Positions 16,783-25,217 of a stretch of DNA of 64,000 nucleotides are shown here, in pieces; positions within the stretch are counted from its first letter, which is position 1; each line of letters begins with the position of its first letter. The translations under genes were made by a program, and so were the position numbers. The stretch spans positions 305,120 to 369,119 of the forward strand of contig NZ_JABBXH010000002.1 in assembly GCF_012932965.1 (NCBI RefSeq). Reading direction: 5' to 3'. Source of the stretch: Thalassotalea algicola (GTDB lineage: Bacteria > Pseudomonadota > Gammaproteobacteria > Enterobacterales > Alteromonadaceae). The notes beneath the pieces are model-generated. The model did not search any database. It was not told the DNA's origin and worked only from the letters and a program-made list of their open reading frames with translations.

Positions 16783-17406
16783 TTATGGCTCCGGTTCTTC
16801 ATCAAGAATTACCATTCGGATGATGGTAATTTTGTTTTTAGGCACTGTTGGATAACCGAGCTCTGGGCTAACCCCCACTTCTACTTCGCCAATTGCTTCC
16901 ACTATTTCAAGCCCTTCTACTACTTCACCGAAAACGGCGTAGCCCCATGAGTGGCCTGGGTTTAAATTAGTATTGTTATTTAAATTGATAAAAAATTGGC
17001 TAGTTGCTGAATGAGCGTCTGACAATGCTTTTGCCATGGCAATTGAACCTATTCTATTTTTTAAACCGTTGCCTGATTCATTGAAAATAGGCTTAAAGGG
17101 CGTTATTTCTGTGTAGTCGTTTTTATAGCCGCCAGCTTGAACAAGGTAATCTATCTCTACACGATGAATAATGGTTTTATCATAATCAGTGCTAATAACG
17201 TAACTTAAAAAGTTATCGACGGTAATTCTTGCCTTCATTCGGTCCAATTGAAGAATGAAATTACCCATTGAGGTTTCAACACGTACTTTAGGAAACAAAT
17301 TGCTTGGCTGTACATATTGGCCTTTAGGTGATGCTGCTACTGAATGTAATGATAAAAATGCTGTAAATATAAATGTCGTAGCTATAAATACATAGTTTTT
17401 GAACAC
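16783..17406 (-). CDS. Exported cyclophilin-type peptidyl-prolyl isomerase
   Basis: 207 residues from GTG at 17406 (GGA upstream), with signal peptide MFKNYVFIATTFIFTAFLSLHSVAA. Cyclophilin core follows: VETSMGNFILQLDRMKARITVDNFLSYV, TIIHRVEIDYLVQAGGY (active-site HRV), then SATSQFFINLNNN and WGYAVFGEVVEGLEIVEAI. The phenylalanine that usually follows HRV (HRVIPNF) is replaced by EIDYL, as in some bacterial periplasmic forms. Catalyses cis-trans isomerisation of proline bonds during envelope protein folding. It stands alone between the DUF4097 gene and creA, divergent from the latter. Confidence 0.9.
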   Translation of the reverse strand: MFKNYVFIATTFIFTAFLSLHSVAASPKGQYVQPSNLFPKVRVETSMGNFILQLDRMKARITVDNFLSYVISTDYDKTIIHRVEIDYLVQAGGYKNDYTEITPFKPIFNESGNGLKNRIGSIAMAKALSDAHSATSQFFINLNNNTNLNPGHSWGYAVFGEVVEGLEIVEAIGEVEVGVSPELGYPTVPKNKITIIRMVILDEEPEP

Positions 17407-17572
17407 GCTTCCATCCTTTTTCTGTCGTTACAATTCGACAAGTAATTATTGAATAATCGATAGATTTTATCGAAAGGTAGCCGCTTTTGTTACTATTTTT
17501 ATTAGTGCAGTATATCAGCACTTAAGTTAACCTATTCGCCAAATCAGCGAGACATTATTTTTGGAAGTTAAA

Positions 17573-18040
17573 ATGAGAAAACTTATAGCACTAGTAACTC
17601 TTATGGCATTAACGGCTTGTAGTGAAGACGCAGGGAAGGTCAGTTTAGGGCTATTCACCACAAAAGATGTAGTAATTAAAGCTGAGCAGGATCCAAAGAT
17701 CCCAGGAGTTACTTGTCATATCAGCCATGTGGAAGCTGATTTAGACTTTTCTGATCCTTCAGATATGTCGATAGCGTGTCTTCAAACTGGACCTATTCTG
17801 GCTGAACATTTAGCTAAAATTGATTTGTCCAAAAATGGTGAAGTTGTTTTTCGAGAGTCAAAAAGTATTTTATTTAAAAGCTTAAAAGTACGTCGAATAT
17901 ATGACGGCAAAAGTAAAACCTTGATGTATCTATCATACTCTACCAAAGAAACAAGTGGCAGCCACCATCATGCGTTGTCTACGGTGCCACTATATAATAC
18001 TCAAGCATGGGATTGGGCAGAGCAACTTAAAATAAATTAA
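17573..18040 (+). CDS. creA: CreA family lipoprotein-like protein
   Basis: 155 residues from the ATG at 17573, chosen because GGAAG lies at 17563-17567; an upstream TTG in frame is rejected. The N-terminus MRKLIALVTLMALTACSED has a lipobox-like LTAC. The body matches the CreA family: VVIKAEQDPKIPGVTCHIS, MSIACLQTGPI, VFRESKSILFKSLKVRRIYDGKSKTLMYLSYS and a closing STVPLY. CreA is a conserved envelope protein of unknown biochemical function, encoded next to creBCD in enterobacteria but solitary here. Confidence 0.88.
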   Translation: MRKLIALVTLMALTACSEDAGKVSLGLFTTKDVVIKAEQDPKIPGVTCHISHVEADLDFSDPSDMSIACLQTGPILAEHLAKIDLSKNGEVVFRESKSILFKSLKVRRIYDGKSKTLMYLSYSTKETSGSHHHALSTVPLYNTQAWDWAEQLKIN

Positions 18041-18097
18041 CTGAAGATAAGTATTTTAAAAAGAAGCTTACTACTTCATTTGGCTTTATATGCGACA

Positions 18098-18316
18098 GGT
18101 GATTGTTACTTTATGCTGTAAAAGTAACTCGATTACATGTTCCAATTTACCCAATATATGGGTTATTTAAGAGAGTTATATCAATATCAAGGAGTAGCAG
18201 CTACTGTAGCTCTAGACTATATCAAATTGCATTATTATGGCAGTCACGAGACCATTAACCCGACCAGAATAATGCCTGCAGGCCCGCTCATTGATTTTAA
18301 TGAACCGAATGGCTGA
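18098..18316 (+). pseudogene. 3' remnant of a glutathionyl-hydroquinone reductase (YqjG/ECM4 family)
   Basis: The frame at 18137-18316 reads GYLRELYQYQGVAATVALDYIKLHYYGSHETINPTRIMPAGPLIDFNEPNG-stop. This is the unmistakable C-terminus of the YqjG/ECM4 family (GYLRxLYQ, HYxxSH, INPTxI, GPxxDFxxPxG). Just upstream in another frame lies SNLPNIW, showing a one-base deletion at the TGGG run near 18160. Still weaker traces resembling CKS-N-SITC precede it (about 18115-18140). The first two-thirds of the gene are absent. No ribosome site, so it is unlikely to be made. Confidence 0.82.
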
Positions 18317-18376
18317 GAGCAGGTATAGCAACTAGCGGTTACTGTGCATTTACGATTCTAATTTTAAGGAACCATA

Positions 18377-18964
18377 ATGAGTTTTAAAAACACCAAAGAA
18401 AATTATGGGCTAATTGCTAAGGCACTGCATTGGCTGACTGCTTTATTGTTTATAGGCGCTTATGGCAGTTTTTATTATCGACAGTGGTTTACTGAGGCTA
18501 AAACGCCGTAAAATTGGAATGCACTTCAGCTTCACCTATCAATAGGCGTGTCTATTGGGGTGCTAGTGTTATTAAGAATTATCTGGCGGATGATGAGTAT
18601 ACAACCTGCCGATGAACCTGGTACACCAACAGAGCATAAAGCAGCTAAAGTCGGGCATTACTTGCTGTATGCAATGATGATAATTATGCCTGTAACAGGT
18701 TATTTAGGTACAGGCGCCAATACTGATTTTTTCTTTTTATTTGAAATAACCAAATTTCCCGATACTTGGATATTTTCGCAACTTGTTGATTTAGGGTTGG
18801 TTGTTGATTTTAAAACGTTTGAGAAGCCAATAGACTTTATTCATAAAGACGTTCTTGGTGCTTGGTTAGTATGGATGTTAATTGCGGGTCATATAGCTGC
18901 AGCGTTGTACCATCACTATGTAAAAGGAGATCGCACGTTAACTAAGATGACACTTAGTAAGTGA
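18377..18964 (+). pseudogene. Cytochrome b561 with a premature stop
   Basis: From ATG at 18377 (AAGGAACC upstream) the frame reads MSFKNTKENYGLIAKALHWLTALLFIGAYGSFYYRQWFTEAKTP, then TAA at 18509-18511. It continues in the same frame without any shift as NWNALQLHLSIGVSIGVLVLLRIIWRMM to the stop at 18962. Total 195 codons, normal for this di-haem membrane cytochrome. Haem-ligand histidines are seen in LHWLTA (first helix), KVGHYLLYAM and AGHIAAALYHH. A fresh start at GTG 18548 would lose helix 1 and its ligand. Single base change (GAA or CAA to TAA) is enough to explain it. A sequencing error cannot be excluded. Confidence 0.85.
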
Positions 18965-18970
18965 TTGTTC

Positions 18971-19002
18971 TAAGGCTATATATCTATAGATATATAGCCT
19001 TA
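18971..19002. terminator. 32-base perfect palindrome between convergent genes
   Basis: TAAGGCTATATATCTATAGA with its exact mirror through 19002: a 32-base perfect inverted repeat centred on CTATAG, lying 6 bases after the b561 stop and 11 before the abgT-type stop. Probably a bidirectional terminator, though the stem has no loop and lacks T runs. Confidence 0.6.
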
Positions 19003-19013
19003 AGTATTGCTGA

Positions 19014-20594
19014 CTAAGGCGTGTAGTAAATTGGAGACGCCGGACCTACAGGTAAGCCAAACGCAAAGACCCAGATATAAAACAATGCGACCCAGCCGAC
19101 AAAGAATGCCATTGAGTAAGGCAACATGGTGGCCACTAATGTACCAATGCCCATATCTTTTTTATATTTCGTAGCAACCGCCAATATCAAACCGAAATAG
19201 CTCATCATGGGGGTTATCAGGTTTGTGACAGAATCACCTATACGGTACGCCGCTTGAATAGTTTCTGGTGCGTAACCAATAAGCATTAACATAGGCACAA
19301 AAATTGGCGCAGTTGCAGCCCATTGTGCTGATGAAGAGCCTAGACTTAAGTTAATCAGGGCACACATAAAAATGAATAGTACGAATACTTCTGGGCCGGT
19401 TAAGCTTAATGCTTGTAAAAGTTCAGCACCGTTAATTGCCATAATGGTGCCTAAGTTGGTCCATTTAAAGAAAGCAACGAATTGTGAAGCAAAAAATACT
19501 AGCACAATGTACAAACTTAATGAGCTCATGCTTTTGCTCATCGCGTTAATAACATCAACGTCATTTTTCATTGTGCCAACAACTTTACCGTAAACAAAAC
19601 CAGGTATGGCAAATACGATAAAGATAATAACGACTATACCTTTCAAGAAAGGCGAACCAGCGACAGCACCGGTTTCTGGGTGACGTAAAATACCATTTTC
19701 AGGTACTACGGTAAGGGATAACAGGGCAGCTAGTACTAAAAAGCTAACACCTGCCCATTTTAAACCTTTCACTTCAAGAGCAGATAAGTGCTCAATGTTT
19801 GAATTTAGTACTTCGCTAGCGTCATCTTCATTGTATTTACCTAGCCTAGGTTCAACTACTTTTTCGGTGATAATTGTACCTAACCCTGCAATAAGGAAGG
19901 TGGATATAATCATAAAGAACCAGTTAGCTTCAGGGCCTACCTGGTAGTTAGGGTCAATAAGTTGTGCAGCCGCCGAGGTAATGCCGGATAATAGCGGGTC
20001 GATGGTTCCTAGGAATAAATTTGCACTATAGCCACCTGAAACACCTGCAAATGCTGCTGCTAAGCCAGCAATAGGATGACGGCCAAGGCTATGAAATATC
20101 ATTGCCGCTAGCGGAATAAGTACGACATAACCTAGCTCTGATGCAGTATTCGAAAGAATAGCTGCAAATACCACCATAAAAGTAACAAGGCGTTCAGAAG
20201 CTCCCATTACCATACCACGTAGTGCGGCTGATAACATGCCAGAGTGTTCGGCAACACTTACACCTAACAAGGCTACAAGCACTGTCCCAAGTGGTGCAAA
20301 CCCGGTAAAATTAGTCACTAAACCTGAGAATATTTTTTGTAATCCTTCAGCGCTTAATAAACTTACCACTTCAATTACACCGTCAGGATCTCGACCTGCC
20401 GATCCTATTGGTCGAGGGTCGATTGCACTTAACCCAAAAAAGTCAGCGACGCCGCTAAATACAATGATGAATAAACAGAACATTGCGAACAATGTGATGG
20501 GATGAGGAAGAAGGTTACCTAAGAATTCAACCGTTGATAAAAAACGGTTAAACCAGCCATTTTTTTGTATTGGCTGACTAACATTTGCTGTCAT
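19014..20594 (-). CDS. AbgT-family transporter
   Basis: 526 residues, about a dozen hydrophobic segments. Family marks: NGWFNRFLSTVEFLGNLLPHPITLFAMFCLFIIVFSG at the start, PLGTVLVALLGVSVAEHSGMLSAALRG, SNTASELGYVVLIPLAAMIFHSLGRHPIAGLAAAFAGVSGGYSANLFLGTIDPLL, and near the end NLSLGSSSAQWAATAPIFVPMLMLIGYAPE with RIGDSVTNLITPMMSYFGLIL. Members import p-aminobenzoyl-glutamate or export sulfonamide-type compounds using ion gradients. Length and both inverted halves are intact. AAGGCG precedes the ATG at 20594. No abgAB peptidase genes are nearby, so an efflux or general role is as likely as folate salvage. Confidence 0.93.
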   Translation of the reverse strand: MTANVSQPIQKNGWFNRFLSTVEFLGNLLPHPITLFAMFCLFIIVFSGVADFFGLSAIDPRPIGSAGRDPDGVIEVVSLLSAEGLQKIFSGLVTNFTGFAPLGTVLVALLGVSVAEHSGMLSAALRGMVMGASERLVTFMVVFAAILSNTASELGYVVLIPLAAMIFHSLGRHPIAGLAAAFAGVSGGYSANLFLGTIDPLLSGITSAAAQLIDPNYQVGPEANWFFMIISTFLIAGLGTIITEKVVEPRLGKYNEDDASEVLNSNIEHLSALEVKGLKWAGVSFLVLAALLSLTVVPENGILRHPETGAVAGSPFLKGIVVIIFIVFAIPGFVYGKVVGTMKNDVDVINAMSKSMSSLSLYIVLVFFASQFVAFFKWTNLGTIMAINGAELLQALSLTGPEVFVLFIFMCALINLSLGSSSAQWAATAPIFVPMLMLIGYAPETIQAAYRIGDSVTNLITPMMSYFGLILAVATKYKKDMGIGTLVATMLPYSMAFFVGWVALFYIWVFAFGLPVGPASPIYYTP

Positions 20595-20937
20595 AAATTA
20601 ACGCCTTGCAGTCGCGAACAGATGTAAATTCTGTTTCTAATTTTGTTGGATATATTTTTTAGAGCAGCAAACATATCACTGAACTCCTTTAATTTGCAAG
20701 GCTTGTACCGTATTACAAGCTGTCGTTGTAACACGAGTTGTACGTTTTCAGTAAGCAATAGATTATTCGACGACCTTGTTATGCTCTTTTGCTTAGGTCG
20801 TTGTATGGTTTTAACAATATGTAATTGAAAATGAGCTATTTATAATGTGATATGTTAATTGATCGAGAAAAGCCACAAGCTATAAATGTAGATTATGGCT
20901 TAAAAGTTACGTTGCACTGATATGTTGTTGCTGGCGT
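20595..20937. other. 343-base intergenic region, promoter side of the AbgT gene
   Basis: AbgT starts at its left edge and nfsB (minus) ends at its right edge. AAGCCA and TGGCTT (20871-20902) can form an imperfect hairpin after nfsB, with TTTTCT on the minus strand. Otherwise no frame or RNA gene is supported. Confidence 0.4.
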
Positions 20938-21594
20938 TTATAGCACGCTAATGATGTCTTCGCGTGCCATGCGTGCTTTAGGTAGACCGTAGTTCCAATC
21001 TTCTTCGTCTTTACGGTAGCCAAGCGCTAAACCCACTTCACAAATATGGCCGTCTAGTTCATCTTTGAATATCTCGCCGATGAGCGCTGAATCAACGCCT
21101 TCCATTGGTGTTGACGCAATACCGAGGCGAGCAAGGACATGTAATATATTACCTAACGCGAGGTAGACCTGTGCTTTAGTCCAGCTGCCGTTATAACCAG
21201 TGTCATCGGTATTTGCTTCGGCAAAAGCATAAGCGCCCATAAATGAATCATACATATCGGCAGGCAAGTGACCAGAGCTTACTTCAGCATCAACACGCTT
21301 GCTAAATTTCTCTTTAGTAAAGTTAGGATCGTAAGCAAACAGAATTGTGTGCGATGCTTCTTTTGCATGTGGTTGATTAAACTGATGTTTGTTCGCATAG
21401 CTGTCATGAAGACGCTGCTTAGCTTCATCACTTTCAATGACAATAAACTTCCAAGGTTGCGAATTAATTGATGATGCAGATAAACGAAGTGCCTCAAGAA
21501 TTATATCCATGTCTTGGTCTGAAATACGCTTGGTGGGATCATACTTCTTCGCGGTATATCGTGTATGAAGGTCTTTTATAATCTGGTGCGTCAT
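20938..21594 (-). CDS. nfsB: Oxygen-insensitive NAD(P)H nitroreductase
   Basis: 218 residues matching NfsB along its length: HTRYTAKKYDPTKRIS at the start (FMN-binding RYTAKxxD), LRLSASSINSQPWKFIVIES, a middle helix pair QVYLALGNILHVLARLGIASTPMEGVD, and the end VGLALGYRKDEEDWNYGLPKARMAREDIISVL. A cytosolic FMN homodimer that reduces nitroaromatics and quinones by two-electron steps. GGAG before the ATG. Single-gene unit, divergent from yjdM. Confidence 0.94.
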   Translation of the reverse strand: MTHQIIKDLHTRYTAKKYDPTKRISDQDMDIILEALRLSASSINSQPWKFIVIESDEAKQRLHDSYANKHQFNQPHAKEASHTILFAYDPNFTKEKFSKRVDAEVSSGHLPADMYDSFMGAYAFAEANTDDTGYNGSWTKAQVYLALGNILHVLARLGIASTPMEGVDSALIGEIFKDELDGHICEVGLALGYRKDEEDWNYGLPKARMAREDIISVL

Positions 21595-21782
21595 CTTGTA
21601 TCTCCAACAATTTTTATGAACTAATCAAGTATGTGCGCACTATACTTTGTATGAAGGTAAAGATAATCCACCTTGTAATCAAAACAGTTTATAGTTTTTA
21701 TTGATAATAGCGGCGGGTTCATTTTATTGGTGGCAATTCGCTGATAAAATACGGTTAATTTCTACCAAAAAGTTTAAAACAC

Positions 21783-22121
21783 ATGAGTGAAAGTCTGCCA
21801 AATTGTCCAAAATGTGAATCAGAGTATGTTTACCAAGACCAGTCGTTGTTGATTTGCCCTGAATGCAGTTATGAATGGAATCCCCAAGAACCTGATGAAG
21901 ATGAGTTTGTTGTTAAAGATGCTAATGGAGCGCAGCTTATCGATGGTGACAAAGTTACGGTGATTAAAGATTTAAAAATAAAAGGAAGCTCACAAGTCAT
22001 TAAAATCGGAACTAAAGCCTTGGTAAGGCGCGTTCTAGATAAGAAAGATCATGAACTAGACTGTAAAGTCGATGGTGTTGGTGAAATGATGGTGACTGCT
22101 AAATTCGTTAAAAAAGCATAA
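21783..22121 (+). CDS. yjdM: YjdM/PhnA-family zinc-ribbon protein
   Basis: 112 residues. The N-terminal zinc ribbon [25 protein letters not shown] (four cysteines) is followed by the conserved [36 protein letters not shown] and the ending [20 protein letters not shown], matching E. coli YjdM almost throughout. Older annotations call it PhnA or alkylphosphonate utilisation protein, but it is not phosphonoacetate hydrolase and its role is uncertain. A strong terminator follows, so it is a single-gene unit. Confidence 0.93.
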   Translation: MSESLPNCPKCESEYVYQDQSLLICPECSYEWNPQEPDEDEFVVKDANGAQLIDGDKVTVIKDLKIKGSSQVIKIGTKALVRRVLDKKDHELDCKVDGVGEMMVTAKFVKKA

Positions 22122-22133
22122 TAAACGAATGTT

Positions 22134-22162
22134 AAAAAGCTACTTAGATAAGTAGCTTTTTT
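22134..22162 (+). terminator. Rho-independent terminator after yjdM
   Basis: AAAAAGCTACTT (22134-22145) and AAGTAGCTTTTTT (22150-22162) form a 12 bp stem with a 4-base loop and end in six T. Confidence 0.9.
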
Positions 22163-22309
22163 GCTTTTATTGGCAGTATATTAACCTGCATCTAACTGCT
22201 TCCTTACTAGGTTATCGCGCTAATTATCACCAGCTTAATGCTAACTACCCACAATAAACTTATGTAATAAGTAGATTATTAGCATTTAATTGATGTCGAT
22301 CAATAAAAT

Positions 22310-22331
22310 GCTATTGATAATCATTCTTATT
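22310..22331 (+). promoter_or_regulatory. Probable Fur box before the TonB receptor
   Basis: GATAATCATT at 22316-22325 matches the core half of the Fur consensus (GATAATGATAATCATTATC), with AT-rich flanks; it is about 55-70 bases upstream of the receptor start. Typical of iron-repressed outer membrane receptors. Half the palindrome is degenerate. Confidence 0.55.
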
Positions 22332-22383
22332 TAGATTTAAGATCATGCTTTAAATTTAAGTTACGAATGTTATTGAGTTGTAA

Positions 22384-24519
22384 ATGAAATCCTTGTCTCC
22401 TATATCACTAGCTATTGCAGCTAGTTTCTCCCTTGCAACATCAACGGTTACTTTCGCAGAGCAAGCGACTGTTGATAACCAAGATATTGAAGTAATTGAA
22501 GTGCGTACTTTGCGTCAAAAGCTCGATCAAGCAGGTCGTTTGAAAGACGTAATCCAGCAAACTGAAATTCTAGACGCGTTAATGATCGAAAATAAAAACG
22601 CGTTAAGCCTAACAGCTGCCATTAATAATGAACCTGGCGTTAATGTATCGAATGAATGTTCTATGTGCGGTGTTAAGCGCATTATGCTTAATGGCATGAA
22701 AGGTGAACACACAACAATTCTTGTTGATGGTTTACCTACACATACACTTATTTCTGGTTTTTATGCGGTAGATGCAATTGCAACAACGGGTGTTGATCGT
22801 ATAGAGGTTGCTCGTGGAGCGGGTGCGTCTTTGATTGCTCCTGAAGCTATTGGTGGTACAGTTAACATCATTACCAAAGAAGCGTATGAAAATACTGCAA
22901 GCTTTGATTTTGCCAAAGGTTCACATGACTTTACTGCAATGAAAGGCATGGCAACAGGTGTGTCAGAAGACGGTAAAACCGGTATTACTTTTATTGGTCA
23001 ATACGACAAACAAGATCAGGAAGATCATGACGATAATGGCGTAAGTGAAGCACCTTTTATTGAAAACTTATCTTTTACCACGTTATTGACTCAAGACCTA
23101 TCAGACTCGAGCAATGTTCAAGTACGTTTGTCAAAAGTGCAATCGGAAATTTTTGGCGGTCCGGTTATTGGCGACAAGGTAAAATCTATTGGTGCTGCAA
23201 TCGCTGGCTATGATCAAATAGAATCAGAGCAACTGTTTGTTGATGACGATGTACGCAATGAATACATTGGTAAGCCATGGGAAACTACAGAATGGATTGA
23301 TACTTCTCGTGATGAAGCTTATGTCAAATATTTATCAGAGCTAAGTGATAGCACGGTAGCGGAATTTGCCGTGAGCTATGCCAAGCATGAGCAAGACTCT
23401 TTTTACGAAGGTATTGATTACCAAGCAGAAGATACGATGTGGTACGTGCGAGGTAAGTTTGATATGGAATTGTCAGACGAGCATTTCATCACTTTTGGTG
23501 TTGATAGCCGTCAAGAAGAAATGCGTTCATCAACCGAAGCTCTTGAAGCTGTTGAAGCGTATCAAAGCGACGCGTTTGACTACAATACGGCGGGTATTTT
23601 CTTCCAAGATACTTGGACACCCAATGATAAAGTAGAAATTGCTATTGCTATGCGACTTGATCAAGTGGAAGCAGACTTTGTAGATCCAGAGAAACCAGGT
23701 ACGGAAATTGATGAAACGTTCTTTGCGCCTCGCCTAGACTTACGCTATTTCCATACTGATGAATTAACCTCACGCTTTTCAACGGGCCGAGGCTATCGCG
23801 CACCATTATCATTCTTTGAAACTGACCACGGTATTCTGGACGCTGAACTTGGTTATCAAATTGATATTGACTCATTAGAGGAATCAGTATCAGCCAGTTA
23901 CTCGTTAAATTACGACACTCAACAGCTTGCGATAACTGCGTCAGTTGCTCACTCAGAAGTAGATAACCTTGCAAGTCTAGAAGAAACTGCTGAAGGTGTA
24001 CCACTTCTTACACAGCTAGATGAAAGTGCAGCTGTGACCACTTATGACATTACTGTTGGTTATAATATTACAGAGCAATTCACGGTAAACCTTGGTGTTG
24101 AAAAGTTTAATTATGATGATGCGTTTAAATCTTCATATGCTATTGCGCCAGTTGAAGAAAGAGCCAGTATAGAATTGCAATATGAAAAAGATAACTTAAA
24201 AATATTCTGGACGACGATTTGGTTCGGAGAGAAGGACCTAAGTGAATATGGGTACGAAGGTTTTGACAAACTAAATGATCCAACTAGCGCTAAAACGTTA
24301 ACTGGTGATGCTTTCTCAACATCAGATTTGAAACTGCAGTACCAATTAACTGAACAAGTGAAACTGTACGCGGGTGTTTCAAATATCTTCGAAGAAACAC
24401 AAATAGATAATGGTGATTCCCCATTGTTCTATGATGCAGATGGTGGTTACGATGTTGCCTATATATACGGCTCTCTACACGGTAGAGAAATGTATGCAGG
24501 CATTGAAGTGTCATTATAA
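22384..24519 (+). CDS. TonB-dependent outer membrane receptor with CSMCG plug motif
   Basis: 711 residues: signal peptide (1 to about 25), plug domain (about 45-160, with LNGMKGEHTTILVDGLPTHTLISGFYAVDAI and IEVARGAGASLIAPEAIGGTVNIITKEA), then the 22-strand barrel ending with a C-terminal aromatic-hydrophobic strand (YAGIEVSL). A notable C92-S-M-C95-G sits in the plug just before the metal- or ligand-facing loop, where classic siderophore receptors lack cysteines. Such Cys/Met clusters in plugs suggest copper, haem-like or other soft-metal ligands, but this is inference. Likely Fur-controlled and co-transcribed with the thioredoxin-like gene 14 bases downstream. Confidence 0.88.
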   Translation: MKSLSPISLAIAASFSLATSTVTFAEQATVDNQDIEVIEVRTLRQKLDQAGRLKDVIQQTEILDALMIENKNALSLTAAINNEPGVNVSNECSMCGVKRIMLNGMKGEHTTILVDGLPTHTLISGFYAVDAIATTGVDRIEVARGAGASLIAPEAIGGTVNIITKEAYENTASFDFAKGSHDFTAMKGMATGVSEDGKTGITFIGQYDKQDQEDHDDNGVSEAPFIENLSFTTLLTQDLSDSSNVQVRLSKVQSEIFGGPVIGDKVKSIGAAIAGYDQIESEQLFVDDDVRNEYIGKPWETTEWIDTSRDEAYVKYLSELSDSTVAEFAVSYAKHEQDSFYEGIDYQAEDTMWYVRGKFDMELSDEHFITFGVDSRQEEMRSSTEALEAVEAYQSDAFDYNTAGIFFQDTWTPNDKVEIAIAMRLDQVEADFVDPEKPGTEIDETFFAPRLDLRYFHTDELTSRFSTGRGYRAPLSFFETDHGILDAELGYQIDIDSLEESVSASYSLNYDTQQLAITASVAHSEVDNLASLEETAEGVPLLTQLDESAAVTTYDITVGYNITEQFTVNLGVEKFNYDDAFKSSYAIAPVEERASIELQYEKDNLKIFWTTIWFGEKDLSEYGYEGFDKLNDPTSAKTLTGDAFSTSDLKLQYQLTEQVKLYAGVSNIFEETQIDNGDSPLFYDADGGYDVAYIYGSLHGREMYAGIEVSL

Positions 24520-24533
24520 AAAGGGCTAATTTA

Positions 24534-25052
24534 ATGTTGCTCAATCAAGCATTAATTAGGCTCTCAAAAACAATCGTGCTGGCTGTGCTCAGTGCGATTG
24601 TTTTACCTAATTCTTTGTCTGCTAAACCTGTAGCGCTAACACCTTTTGATTTAAAACCTATTAAAGGTACCCAGCTTGTAGCTCATCAGAAAAACAAAGG
24701 TATGGCAACGGTAACTATGATTTACCAACCAGACTGCAGCTGGTGTAAAAAACAAGGGCAAACGTTAGCTAAAGCGTTTGAACAATGTAGTAACTCGATA
24801 AATGTAGCGTTAGTTGGTACAAAAGGGAGTAAAAGAGTACTTAAAAAAGAATTAAAACATTATCACCAAGACATTCCTGCCTTTATTGCTGATAGAAAAT
24901 TTTTGCGTGCTATTGGTGGCTATCAGGCCTCTCCGACTACTTTAATATATGACGCTAATGGTCAATTAATTGCTAATAAACGAGGCTTTATAGCAAAGGA
25001 AAAGTTAGCCGATGCTATAGTAATATTGTCGCAAGGTAATTGCGTAATATAA
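24534..25052 (+). CDS. Exported thioredoxin-like protein (CSWC)
   Basis: 172 residues. The N-terminal hydrophobic stretch LSKTIVLAVLSAIVLPNSLSA is a signal peptide or anchor. A thioredoxin fold follows with redox motif C68-S-W-C71 in MIYQPDCSWCKKQGQTLAKAF, and a cis-Pro-type loop ASPTTLIYDANGQLIANKRGF. The final NCVI adds one more cysteine. It begins 14 bases after the TonB receptor stop, so the two form an operon. A periplasmic thiol-disulfide protein beside a receptor with a CSMCG plug suggests it serves that receptor's cysteines or its metal cargo; this is inference from context. Confidence 0.82.
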   Translation: MLLNQALIRLSKTIVLAVLSAIVLPNSLSAKPVALTPFDLKPIKGTQLVAHQKNKGMATVTMIYQPDCSWCKKQGQTLAKAFEQCSNSINVALVGTKGSKRVLKKELKHYHQDIPAFIADRKFLRAIGGYQASPTTLIYDANGQLIANKRGFIAKEKLADAIVILSQGNCVI

Positions 25053-25217
25053 CTGACGAGTATAGTTGCTTAAAATAGTACTGCCACATATATGTGCCAA
25101 CTAAGATATTTGCTGAAATATGTGTATCACCCATCGGTGATATTGCAAATACTCGCATTAAAAATCGTTTAGCGGTAAGCTCTTTTTATCATTAAAAAAT
25201 AATAAAAAGGGATGTTT

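Noticed and set aside
18137-18316. Independent 59-residue protein from ATG 18137
   Set aside because: Its sequence is the C-terminus of a much longer known family and lacks a ribosome site, so it is treated as part of a pseudogene.
18548-18964. Functional short cytochrome b561 from GTG 18548
   Set aside because: It would lack the first helix and a haem-ligand histidine, and the preceding codons read through in the same frame as the full gene apart from one stop.
20643-20828. Plus-strand 61-codon frame upstream of the AbgT gene
   Set aside because: Low-complexity composition, no ribosome site, no similarity; likely chance.
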